Positions 17,193 through 36,571 of a DNA stretch of 64,000 nt are shown here, piece by piece. The translations under genes were made by a program, and so were the position numbers. The stretch's first letter is position 1; each line of letters opens with the position of its first letter. The notes under the pieces were generated by a model that was given only the letters and a program-made list of their open reading frames with translations, had not been told where the DNA came from and did no database searches. The stretch lies in contig NZ_FOYL01000001.1 in assembly GCF_900115955.1 (NCBI RefSeq), forward strand, positions 1,116,001 through 1,180,000, given 5' to 3'. The stretch is from Lentzea waywayandensis. GTDB taxonomy: Bacteria; Actinomycetota; Actinomycetes; Mycobacteriales; Pseudonocardiaceae.

Positions 17193-17539
17193 CGTTCCCC
17201 CCAACGGAACTCTTTACCGCACATGCGCATATCTGCTCTTGTCGTCAACTTGCTAAGGACGCGTCTTCCCGGATGAGCAACCCGTGGAATCGACAGGTTC
17301 GTCCCGCGCTTATCAGCCCCCACAGCGGTTCGAGGCTATCGATCAAGGCGGTCGTGGAGCAAGAGATCCATCGCATACATCCGATCGGACCAGCGCTTCG
17401 CCGAAACCTCGAGGTGGCTTGGGGCACACAAAAGCCTGCGGCGTTCAACTGCGTCCGTCATCAATTCGACCCGATGTTCTTCTGCTCCGGCCTGTTCTTC
17501 CAGGTCGGTCGCAAGCGGAACCGGCCGGGTAAAGGAGTC
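17193..17539. other. 347-bp intergenic region (promoter region of the StrR-like gene)
   Basis: It lies between the 3' end of the GGDEF-STAND gene and the StrR-like gene, both on the minus strand. I see no conserved protein in any frame and no strong hairpin. On the minus strand TTGACG (about 17251-17246) could be a -35 element, but no matching -10 at standard spacing is clear. Confidence 0.5.
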
Positions 17540-20500
17540 TCAGTCCGTGCGGGTGTGCGAAGGCTGGGCAAGAACAGTCGGATCCACTTCGAGAGCGATC
17601 GCGACGACGCCGTCGAGATCCATGGCGCGCCCTGCCTCGACCGCGTCCGCCAGCTCGGTGTCGGTGAGCACGGCGCGGATGCGAAGCAGCATCTTGTCGC
17701 GGACGGCCAGCTGGCGCCTGGTCATCGGCGTGCTCTCCTGGTCTCGGATCACTTCGACGGCGCCGAGCATGCGAGCGGCCAGGGCGGGTTCCGCGGTGCT
17801 GAGGAGATCGATCAGGGAGCTGAGCGTGTAGAGGACCGCGAACCGGTCACCGAACCCGTGGTGCTGGCGGATGGCGTTGGTGTACAAGCGATACGCCTCG
17901 ACCGGATCGCCTTCCAGCCGCGTGAGCCGGCCGAGGATGTGGACGGCGTACGCCTCGCCGCCGATGTCGCCGATCCGCCGGCCGATCTCGACGGCCTCGG
18001 TGAGCAGCGGGCGGGCGGTGGCGGCATCGCCGAGGTCCACGCAGACATCGCCGAGACCGGCCAGGGTCAGCAGGAGCGAGCGGAGGTTGCCGAGTACGCG
18101 AACCAGCTCGACGTCGCGCAGCAGGAGCTCGCGGGCGGTGTGCAGGTCACCCTCGAAGAGCGCGATCATGGACAGGTTGCCGCTCGCGGCGGCCAGGATG
18201 CTGTCGCGCCTCCCGCGTGCCTCCTGGATCTCGACGCACTCGCCGAAGCAGGCACGGGCCCGGTCCATGTCACCGCTCTGCCTGGCGACGAGGCCGACGA
18301 TGTTGAGCGCCTTCGCCACGAGGTCGAGGTCGCCGAGGTCGCGGCCGAGCCGCAAGCTCTTCTCTCCCAACGACAACGCGGTCTCCTGGTCGTCCTGCTT
18401 GATGGCGAGGAACGCCGCTGACTCCATCACCCACCCGCGGACGCGGTCTGGCAGCAACGGGTCCACCGCGAGCACCTGGCGGTGCCATTCCCGGCCCTCG
18501 CGGATGTGCCAGCCCTTCTGCCAGTACCGGTTGGCGCCGAGGACGATCCGGGCGGCGGTGAGTGTGTCCCGCTCCGACATCGCCCAGGTGTACGCCGCCC
18601 GCAGGTTGAGGTACTCGCGGCTGACCCGCGCGTACCACGTCGCCCCGTCCGGGCCGGCCAGTCCGTGGTCGGCGCGTTCGGCGAACGAGGCGAAGTAGGC
18701 GGCGTGACGCTGGGCCGGTCCCTCGTCGGTCGCCGTGGCCGCCAGCCGTTCGCCCGCGTAGGCCCGGATGGTTTCCAGCATGGTGTACCGGATGCCGTCC
18801 GCGGTGTGCCGCGCGCCGAGGAGGTTCCGGTCGACCAGACCGGCCAGCCGGCTGGGGAGCGTGTCGACGGTCTTGCCGGGAGGCGGACAGACCGCGGCGA
18901 CGGCGTCGGCCGAGCAGCCACCCGCGAAGACGGCCAGGCGGGTCAGCAGTTCCTGGTCGCCCGCGTCGAGCAGGGCGAAGCTCCAGTCGATGGTGGCCCG
19001 CAGCGTCCGCTGCCTGGCCGGTAGGTCCTGCGGCCCGATCGCCGGGAGTTCCGACCGTTCGTTCAACTGGGCCAGGATCTGGGTCGGCGAGAGAACGTCG
19101 CAGTTCGCCGCGGTGAGCTCGATGGCCAGCGGGAGGCCGTCCAGTCTGCAGCACACCTCGGCGGCGGCGCGCAGGTCGTCCGGAGTGAAGGTCAGCCCGT
19201 AGACGGCTTCGGTGGCTCGCGACACGAACAGCGCCAATGCCGGAGAGGCGGCCAGTGCCGCGTCCGTCTCCTCCGGCAGGGTCGGTAATCGGTCCAGTTC
19301 GGGTACCGGCAGCGGCGGCACCGGGTAGACCTGCTCGCCGGTGAGCCGCAGCCGTTGCCGGCTGGTGGCCAGCACCCGCACACCGGGCGCGGCGGCCAGC
19401 AGCGCGGCGACGAACGGGCCGGCGCTCAGCACGTGCTCGAAGTTGTCCAGCACCAGCAACAGCTCGAGCCCGCTCAGCGCCCGGATCACCGTGTCGGCCA
19501 ACGGCTCGTCCGTGCCCTCCGGCACCTCCAGCGCCGCGGCCGCCGTGGAGACCACCACCTCGGCCGTCGTGGCCTCGGCGAGGGGCAGGAACACGGCCCC
19601 GTCGGCGAACTCGTCGGCCACGGCCCCCGCCACGGCCAGTGACAGCCGGGTCTTGCCGATGCCGCCGGCGCCGGTCAGCGTGATCAGCCGCCGATCAGCC
19701 AGCAGGTCGGCCACCCGCGCGATGTCGCGCGCCCGGCCGACCAGGCTGCTCACCGCCGCCGGCAGCCGCCGCCGGGCGTTGTCGGCGCGGACCAGGGCTT
19801 CTCCGGACACTCCCCAGTCACCGTTGCCGCCCTGTTCCAGGTGCCCGCCGTCGGCGAGCTGGGTCAGTCCGCGTTCGGCCCGGGCGATGAAACCGCTGCT
19901 GCGCCGGGCCAGCCACTGCACCAGCTCCCGCGTGGGTTCGCCGTGCAACGTCGTGCGCAGCCAGACGTGCAGCGCCGAATCGGACAACGGCCCCAGCACC
20001 ACGGTGTCCAGCAGCGGCAACGACGGGACCGGCCCGACCGGATCGTGCACGGCCTGCACCAGGCCCACCACACCCGCGCCGCCTGGGCCGGCGAGCCTCC
20101 GCACCCGTCTGCTGATCTCCGCGAGGTCGGCATCGGTGTCGGCGATCACCAACACCCGCTCGGCCGGATCCGCACCGCCGTCCACCGCGTCGTCGCCCAT
20201 GTGCAGCACCACGAACCCGCGCATGCCGGCCAGCTTGCCCACCTCGGCCAGGAACCTGCTGTGCCCGGCGCCCCGCTCCCCGGCCACCCGCAGCGCGCCA
20301 CGCCCGCGAGCGTCCAGCCGGACGAGGAAGTCCCTGGCCGCCGCGAACGCCGCGTCCCGCTCCAGCAACCGGTCCGAACGCCGGCGGCCGCCCGCCTGCA
20401 GGTCGTCACCGACAGCGCGTCCCCGGCCCCGGCGCTTGGCCAGGTAGTTGCGGCGGTCGGCGAGCTCGATCAGCGCGTGGCGGTCCGCCGCGTCATCCGG

Positions 20501-20929
20501 ATAGGTCGCCAGGCCAAGGCTGATCGACACCGACAGCGGCGGATCTCCCGGGAACGGCTCGGCGCCGATGGCGTCCACCAGCCGTGACGCGACCTGCGCC
20601 GCCTCCACCGCCGTCGTCTCCGGCAGCACCAGCACGAACTCGTCACCGCCGTAGCGCACCAGCACATCGGCGTCGCGGACCACTGCCTTCGCCCGCTCGA
20701 CGATCAGCCGCAGCACCGTGTCGCCACGGGCATGGCCGTACGCGTCGTTGACGGTCTTGAAGTGGTCGACGTCGAACACGAACGCCGAGCAGCAGCCGCC
20801 GGTGCGCCGGGCCCGGACGATCGCCCCGTCCAGGCAGCCGTCCAGGCCCCCGCGCGCGAGCGCACCGGTAACCGCGTCGGTGAACAGCGTGCGAAGCACA
20901 CCGCGGTCGGTACCGGGAGGGTTGGTCAC
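17540..20929 (-). CDS. GGDEF diguanylate cyclase domain fused to STAND (NB-ARC) ATPase and TPR-like repeats
   Basis: 1129 residues. Residues 1-170 form a GGDEF domain: DVDHFKTVND (53-62), active site GGDEF (94-98) and, five residues before it, RDAD (85-88), the RxxD product-inhibition site, so c-di-GMP synthesis looks possible. About 190-350 resembles an AAA ATPase with a broken Walker A (GERGAGHSR; Lys replaced by His). About 395-720 is an NB-ARC/STAND ATPase with Walker A GAGGIGKT (418-425) and Walker B LLLVLDNFEHVL. About 740-1090 is helical repeats of TPR/AfsR type. No BTAD, LuxR HTH or other DNA-binding domain is visible. A GTG at 20929 has GGAG upstream. It lies 204 bp after the PKS operon on the same strand and may signal to it. 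Confidence 0.85.
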   Translation of the reverse strand: MTNPPGTDRGVLRTLFTDAVTGALARGGLDGCLDGAIVRARRTGGCCSAFVFDVDHFKTVNDAYGHARGDTVLRLIVERAKAVVRDADVLVRYGGDEFVLVLPETTAVEAAQVASRLVDAIGAEPFPGDPPLSVSISLGLATYPDDAADRHALIELADRRNYLAKRRGRGRAVGDDLQAGGRRRSDRLLERDAAFAAARDFLVRLDARGRGALRVAGERGAGHSRFLAEVGKLAGMRGFVVLHMGDDAVDGGADPAERVLVIADTDADLAEISRRVRRLAGPGGAGVVGLVQAVHDPVGPVPSLPLLDTVVLGPLSDSALHVWLRTTLHGEPTRELVQWLARRSSGFIARAERGLTQLADGGHLEQGGNGDWGVSGEALVRADNARRRLPAAVSSLVGRARDIARVADLLADRRLITLTGAGGIGKTRLSLAVAGAVADEFADGAVFLPLAEATTAEVVVSTAAAALEVPEGTDEPLADTVIRALSGLELLLVLDNFEHVLSAGPFVAALLAAAPGVRVLATSRQRLRLTGEQVYPVPPLPVPELDRLPTLPEETDAALAASPALALFVSRATEAVYGLTFTPDDLRAAAEVCCRLDGLPLAIELTAANCDVLSPTQILAQLNERSELPAIGPQDLPARQRTLRATIDWSFALLDAGDQELLTRLAVFAGGCSADAVAAVCPPPGKTVDTLPSRLAGLVDRNLLGARHTADGIRYTMLETIRAYAGERLAATATDEGPAQRHAAYFASFAERADHGLAGPDGATWYARVSREYLNLRAAYTWAMSERDTLTAARIVLGANRYWQKGWHIREGREWHRQVLAVDPLLPDRVRGWVMESAAFLAIKQDDQETALSLGEKSLRLGRDLGDLDLVAKALNIVGLVARQSGDMDRARACFGECVEIQEARGRRDSILAAASGNLSMIALFEGDLHTARELLLRDVELVRVLGNLRSLLLTLAGLGDVCVDLGDAATARPLLTEAVEIGRRIGDIGGEAYAVHILGRLTRLEGDPVEAYRLYTNAIRQHHGFGDRFAVLYTLSSLIDLLSTAEPALAARMLGAVEVIRDQESTPMTRRQLAVRDKMLLRIRAVLTDTELADAVEAGRAMDLDGVVAIALEVDPTVLAQPSHTRTD

Positions 20930-21012
20930 GGCGCTCCGTTAGAGTTGGACGACCATTCTCCGATGATGGTTGCCGATGCTGTCCTCGTGAGATGGCATCG
21001 TGTTTTCGGCAA

Positions 21013-21044
21013 GTACCGTAACCGAAGCAACCAACGGACGGTAC
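21013..21044. promoter_or_regulatory. Inverted repeat upstream of the GGDEF-STAND gene
   Basis: GTACCGT (21013-21019) and ACGGTAC (21038-21044) are exact complements with 25 bp between equivalent positions. They lie in the 204-bp gap between the type II thioesterase and the GGDEF-STAND gene. Either an operator or a chance repeat is possible. Confidence 0.3.
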
Positions 21045-21133
21045 AGTCCGCGCTCCGCGGGTGGAACAGCGGCCGCCCGTGCCCCCGACGACACGAGCGA
21101 CCCTGCCCCTCAGGGCCCGTTCAAGCGCACGCT

Positions 21134-21883
21134 TCAGGCGGGGACCGCGCCCACCAGCCGTTCGGTCATGATCCGCAGCAACACGTCCTGGTGGCGGGTC
21201 AGGAAGAAGTGCCCGCCGGGCAGCGGAACCAGCTCGAACCCGCCGGTGGTGTGCTCGGCCCACGCCCGCACGTCCGGCAGCGGAGCCACCGGGTCCTCGG
21301 TGCCGGTGAACGCCACCACCGGCGTCGACAGCAGCGCGCCTGGGGTGTGCCGGTACGTCTCCACCGCGCGGTAGTCGTTGCGCAGCACGGGAAGGATCAT
21401 GCGCACCACCTCCTCGTCACCGAGCAGGTCCGCCTCCGTGCCGCTCAACCGGCGGATCTCGGCGATCACGCCCTCGTCGGAACGGGTGTGCACGCGGTCG
21501 TCGCGGTAGCGGTCGGGCGCGCGGCGGCCCGAGACGAACAGGGCCGCCGGTCCGGTGCCCTCCGCCTCCAGCCGCCGCGTCACCTCGTAGGCCACCATCG
21601 CGCCCATGCTGTGCCCGAACAGCGCCAGCGGCAGGTCGGACTCGTCGCGCAGCAGCGCGGTGATCCGGTCGGCGAGGGCGCCGATCGTCGGGATCAGCGG
21701 CTCCTGGCGGCGGTCCTGCCGTCCCGGGTACTGAACGGCCAGCACCTCCACGTCCGGGGCCAGTGCCCTGGACACCGGGAAGAAGAACGACGCCGACCCT
21801 CCCGCGTGCGGCAGGCACACGAGGCGTGCTTTCGGCGCGGCGGTGGGGTGGAACCGGCGGAACCAGGCGTTTCGGTCCTCCAT
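21134..21883 (-). CDS. Type II (editing) thioesterase of the PKS operon
   Basis: 249 residues, the usual size of stand-alone alpha/beta-hydrolase thioesterases in PKS/NRPS clusters. The nucleophile elbow GHSMG has Ser92, with Asp197 (GTEDPV) and His225 (PGGHFF) completing the triad. The family removes aberrant acyl groups from carrier domains; it does not release the product. The ATG at 21883 overlaps the P450 stop (ATGA). It is the last gene of the PKS operon. Confidence 0.92.
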   Translation of the reverse strand: MEDRNAWFRRFHPTAAPKARLVCLPHAGGSASFFFPVSRALAPDVEVLAVQYPGRQDRRQEPLIPTIGALADRITALLRDESDLPLALFGHSMGAMVAYEVTRRLEAEGTGPAALFVSGRRAPDRYRDDRVHTRSDEGVIAEIRRLSGTEADLLGDEEVVRMILPVLRNDYRAVETYRHTPGALLSTPVVAFTGTEDPVAPLPDVRAWAEHTTGGFELVPLPGGHFFLTRHQDVLLRIMTERLVGAVPA

Positions 21884-23112
21884 CACCACGTCACCGGGAG
21901 CTCGGCCACGCGGTACACGCCCAGGCCGCCGGGCGGCACGTCCTCCGCCGGCACGGCCAGGCGCAGGCCCGGCAGGCGCGCGAACAGCGTCGAGAACACG
22001 ACCTCCAGCGCGGCCGTGGCGAAGTTCATCGCGACGCACTGGTGCGGGCCGTGGCCGAACGTGAGGTGCGTCTTGTCGTCGCGGCGCAGGTCGAGCTCGT
22101 CCGGCTCGGGGAACGCCTCGGGGTCGCGGTTGACCGCCGGAGTCGCCAGGATGACGCCTTCGCCCGCGCGGATCGTCTGCCCGCCGACCTCGATGTCCTC
22201 GGTCGCGAGCCGCGAGATGATGTCGCCCGCGGAGATGTAGCGCAGCAGCTCCTCGACGGCGCGCGGCGCGGCGCCGGCCGGGTCCTCGCGCAGAATGTCG
22301 GCCTGTGCCGGGTTGTTCAGCACCGCGAAGGCGCCGAGCGAGATCATCGTCATCGTCGACTCGTTGCCCGACACCGTCACCAGCATCGCCGAGTTGAGCA
22401 GCTGCTGGAAGCCGATCTCGCCCGGCCGTTCGTCGAAGCTCGTGACCATGTGCGTGGCGAGGTCCTCGCCCGGCTCGGAGCGCTTGCTGTCGAACAGCTT
22501 GATGTAGAAGTCGCTGAGGGTGTAGATCGCCGGGATCATCATGTCCGGCCGCGTCGCCAGGTACTGGACGTGCTCGGTGTAGACGCCGCGGTCCTCCTCG
22601 GGCACGCCGAACAGTTCCGCCATCATCAACGACGGGAACGGCACGGCGAACTGCGACACCAGGTCCGCGGTGTCGCCGGCGGCCAGCATGTCGTCGATCA
22701 ACCTGTCGACGATCCGCTGGATCTTCGGCCGCATCATCTTGGCCTGCCGCAGGGTGAAGCTGGGGATCACCAGGCGGCGCTGGGCGTTGTGCTCCGGGTC
22801 GTCGAGCTGGGCGAACGTCAGCGCGTCACCCTCGGGGACCGGCTGCGGCATCCCCGTGCCGGGCATGATCTTGGCGTTGTTCGGGAAGTCCGGGTGCGAG
22901 CGGGCCGCCGACAGCCGCGGGTCGGCCAGCAGCGCGCGGGCCTCCGCGTAGCCGGTGACGACCCACGCCGTCTTCTCGTCGACCAGCTTCACCTTCGACA
23001 GCGGCGCTGTCCGGTGCAGCTCCGCGTATCCGGCGGGCGGCTGGTACGGGCACTTGCCGCGCGGAAGCGGGAACGCCGGCAGTTCGGTCGTGGTGTCGAG
23101 GGTCTCGGTCAT
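21883..23112 (-). CDS. Cytochrome P450 with atypical heme loop
   Basis: 409 residues, soluble bacterial class I size. The ExxR motif appears as VEELLRY. The heme loop is FGHGPHQCVAMNFA with ligand Cys359; the family normally has C-x-G at this point, whereas here it is C-V-A, and the following conserved Arg is Thr. The I-helix motif is SGNEST, where AGHETT is common. It is probably active but may have altered heme-pocket chemistry or proton delivery. ATG at 23112, overlapping the previous P450 stop (ATGA). It presumably hydroxylates or epoxidises the polyketide; the electron donor is not encoded next to it. Confidence 0.9.
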   Translation of the reverse strand: MTETLDTTTELPAFPLPRGKCPYQPPAGYAELHRTAPLSKVKLVDEKTAWVVTGYAEARALLADPRLSAARSHPDFPNNAKIMPGTGMPQPVPEGDALTFAQLDDPEHNAQRRLVIPSFTLRQAKMMRPKIQRIVDRLIDDMLAAGDTADLVSQFAVPFPSLMMAELFGVPEEDRGVYTEHVQYLATRPDMMIPAIYTLSDFYIKLFDSKRSEPGEDLATHMVTSFDERPGEIGFQQLLNSAMLVTVSGNESTMTMISLGAFAVLNNPAQADILREDPAGAAPRAVEELLRYISAGDIISRLATEDIEVGGQTIRAGEGVILATPAVNRDPEAFPEPDELDLRRDDKTHLTFGHGPHQCVAMNFATAALEVVFSTLFARLPGLRLAVPAEDVPPGGLGVYRVAELPVTW

Positions 23113-24335
23113 GCCGGATCTCTCCGATCGGTTGTGGTGGTGCTGACGACCAGCGGGACCCGCTTCGGTGCGAACAGCAGATGGGATTCCCGGTACTCGA
23201 CGGCCTCGTCGACCGTCCACACAGGAATTCGGTCGAACAGCACGTCCAGCGCGCCGGCCACCTCCACGCGCGCGAGCATCGCGCCGAGGCAGAAGTGGAT
23301 GCCGTGGCCGAACGTCAGGTGGCGGTTCGGGCCGCGGCGGATGTCGAACCGCTCCGGCTCGGCGAACACGGCGTCGTCGTAGTTCGCCGAGAGCATCCAC
23401 GGCACGACGACCGCGCCCGCCGGGATCGGGTGCCCGGCGACCTCGGTGTCGACCGTGGTGTAACGCTGCAACCGCGTCGAGGGCGGACGGCAGCGCAGCA
23501 CCTCCTCGACCGCGCCCGGCAACAACGAGCGGTCCGCCCGCAGTGCGGCCTGCGCCTCAGGATGCTCGGCCAGCAGCACGAGGGCGTGGCCGAGCACCGC
23601 GGCGGTGGTGAGGTGGCCCGCCTGAAGGATCTGCACGGCCAGGCTTGCGACCTCGGGATCGGTCAGGCGCTGGCCGTCCAGCTCCGCGCCCACCAGGTCG
23701 CCGATGAGGCCCGGCGCCGGTTCGGCACGCCGCCGCGCGCACAGCTGAAGCAGGTAGCCCATCAGTTCGAGGAACGGGCCGCCCAGCGCGTTGTCCGCGG
23801 CCGCGCGCACGGCCGCCTCGTCGGTCAGGTTCGGCGGCTCGATCTCCATGATCTGCTCGACCAGCGTGCGGAACGCGCCCGCGTCGGCGGCCGGGATCCC
23901 GAACAGCTCGGCGATCATGACGGCGGGCAGCTCGACGGTGAAGTGCTCGACGGCGTCGAACCCGCCCTCGGGCGCCCGATCCAGCAGCCCGCCGGCGATC
24001 TCGGCGACGCGCGGACCGAGGTCGCGCATCTTGCGAGGCGTGAACGCCTGCGCCGCGAGCCGCCGCAGCTTGCCGTGCTGCGGCGGATCGGTGACGAGCA
24101 TCATCCCCTGGGTCATGTTCGGCACGTCCGCCGGCAGCACGTGAGCCGGGTTGCTGGAGAACGTCGCCGGATCCTTGGTGACCCGCTCGACGTCGGCGAA
24201 CGAGAAGACGTGGTGGTTGCCGAACCCGTCGACGTGCACCTCGCCCTTCTCCCGCATCCGCCGCAGCCACGCGAGCTGGTCCGCGAGACCGAACCGAGCC
24301 GACGGGATGTCCTCAGTGGACAGAGAGCTGGTCAC
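23109..24335 (-). CDS. Cytochrome P450 (tandem paralogue, second copy)
   Basis: 408 residues. It has VEEVLR (ExxR) and the heme loop FGHGIHFCLGAMLARVE with ligand Cys349. The I-helix has AGHLTT, with Leu replacing the acidic residue of AGxET. Its start region (RFGLADQLAWLRRMR, then NHHVFSFADVERV and FSSNPAHVLP) closely parallels that of the P450 immediately upstream, so the two arose by duplication. A GTG at 24335 overlaps the preceding stop (GTGA), and its own stop overlaps the next start. It is a probable tailoring oxidase of the polyketide. Confidence 0.91.
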   Translation of the reverse strand: MTSSLSTEDIPSARFGLADQLAWLRRMREKGEVHVDGFGNHHVFSFADVERVTKDPATFSSNPAHVLPADVPNMTQGMMLVTDPPQHGKLRRLAAQAFTPRKMRDLGPRVAEIAGGLLDRAPEGGFDAVEHFTVELPAVMIAELFGIPAADAGAFRTLVEQIMEIEPPNLTDEAAVRAAADNALGGPFLELMGYLLQLCARRRAEPAPGLIGDLVGAELDGQRLTDPEVASLAVQILQAGHLTTAAVLGHALVLLAEHPEAQAALRADRSLLPGAVEEVLRCRPPSTRLQRYTTVDTEVAGHPIPAGAVVVPWMLSANYDDAVFAEPERFDIRRGPNRHLTFGHGIHFCLGAMLARVEVAGALDVLFDRIPVWTVDEAVEYRESHLLFAPKRVPLVVSTTTTDRRDPA

Positions 24336-25552
24336 GCCCGCTTCACCCGGACGCGGACGGACTTCGGCGTGAACAGCTCGCTCTCGTAGAACTCGACCGG
24401 TTCGTTGGCGACGACCTCGATCGAGCTGAAGCGGCGCAGCAGTGCCGCCAGGCCGAGCCTCGCCTCGGTCTTGGCCAGCGCCGCGCCGAAGCAGTAGTGG
24501 ATGCCGTGGCCGAAGGTGAGGTTGCGGGAGGCACCGCGGTCGATGTCGAACGTGTCCGGGTCGGTGAACTCGGCCTCGTCGTGGTTGGCCGAGAGCAGCG
24601 ACAGGAAGACCATGCTCTTCGCCGGGATCCGCACGCCACCCAGTTCGGTGTCGGTGGTGGTGAAGCGCTGCAGCCGCGGCACGGGCGGGGTGAACCGCAG
24701 GACCTCGTCGACGGCGGCCGGGATCAGCGCGGGGTCGGCGCGCAGCCTGGCCTCGATCGCGGGGTTCTCCGCGAGCTTCAGCACGGAGTTGGCCAGCACC
24801 GAGGCCGAGGTGATGTGCCCTGCCTGCAACAGCTGGATGGCGAGGTTGACGGCCTCGTGGTCGGCGAGGCGCTCACCGTCCACTTCGGCCTGGAGCAGGT
24901 CGCTGATGAACCCGTCGCGCGGGTTCGCGCGCAGCTCGGCGCAGAGCCCGGCCATGTACTGCTGCATCTGGACGAGCGGGCCGAACAGCGCCGCCTGCAA
25001 CGCCGCGTCCATCTCGGCCGCGTCGTTCGGGTTCGGCACGGTGACCTGGAGCAGCTGCTCGGTCCAGCCGAGGAACTGCGGCAGGTCGGCCCTCGGGATG
25101 CCGAGCAGCTCCGACACCACGACCAGCGGAAGGTACTGCGAGAACGACGTGACGAAGTCGAACTCGTCTTCCGTTGCCGCGTTGAGCAGTTCCTCGGCGA
25201 TCGCCTCGATGCGCTCGTTGAGGTCCTTGACGCGCTTGGGGGTGAACGCCGCGCTCGCGATCCGGCGGACCTTGGTGTGCGCGGGCGGGTCCATCACCGC
25301 GAGCATCCCCGCGGACAGTTCCGCGGCGGCCTGCGGCATCACGTGCGACGGGTCGCTGGAGAACGTGCCGGGGTCGCCCAGTGCCTTCTGCACCTCGGCG
25401 TGGGTGAAGACGTGGTGCATGCCGAACGGGTCGCGCAGCACCGGGTTGGCGGCACGCATCCGGCCCAGCCACGGCAACGTGTCCGACAGTCCGAAGCGGA
25501 CGGACGGGGGCAGCAGCGCCGGGTCGAACGCCGGCATGACGAACTCGGTCAT
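24332..25552 (-). CDS. Cytochrome P450 (tandem paralogue, first copy)
   Basis: 406 residues. VDEVLR provides ExxR, the heme loop is FGHGIHYCFGAALAKTE with ligand Cys354, and the I-helix reads AGHITS, lacking the usual acidic residue like its paralogue downstream. The ATG at 25552 was chosen because AAGGA lies about 6 nt upstream; the same frame opens earlier, but that would overlap the PKS stop. It starts 20 nt after the final PKS gene, so it is read as part of the same transcript. It is a probable post-PKS oxidase. Confidence 0.91.
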   Translation of the reverse strand: MTEFVMPAFDPALLPPSVRFGLSDTLPWLGRMRAANPVLRDPFGMHHVFTHAEVQKALGDPGTFSSDPSHVMPQAAAELSAGMLAVMDPPAHTKVRRIASAAFTPKRVKDLNERIEAIAEELLNAATEDEFDFVTSFSQYLPLVVVSELLGIPRADLPQFLGWTEQLLQVTVPNPNDAAEMDAALQAALFGPLVQMQQYMAGLCAELRANPRDGFISDLLQAEVDGERLADHEAVNLAIQLLQAGHITSASVLANSVLKLAENPAIEARLRADPALIPAAVDEVLRFTPPVPRLQRFTTTDTELGGVRIPAKSMVFLSLLSANHDEAEFTDPDTFDIDRGASRNLTFGHGIHYCFGAALAKTEARLGLAALLRRFSSIEVVANEPVEFYESELFTPKSVRVRVKRA

Positions 25553-25572
25553 TTCAGTCCTTTTCCTTGTCA

Positions 25573-36525
<10,953 letters not shown>

Positions 36526-36571
36526 CTCGGGCGTTCTCCTCGGTGGATCGGTGGGGCCGGCGGGCGGCCGA

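Noticed and set aside
17540..20929. Full AfsR/SARP or LuxR (LAL) transcription factor
   Set aside because: No BTAD/OmpR-type domain at the N-terminus and no LuxR HTH at the C-terminus; the N-terminus is a GGDEF domain.
21123..21134. Terminator hairpin at the end of the type II thioesterase gene
   Set aside because: AAGCG-CA-CGCTT has a loop too small for the full stem, overlaps the stop codon and has no T-run.
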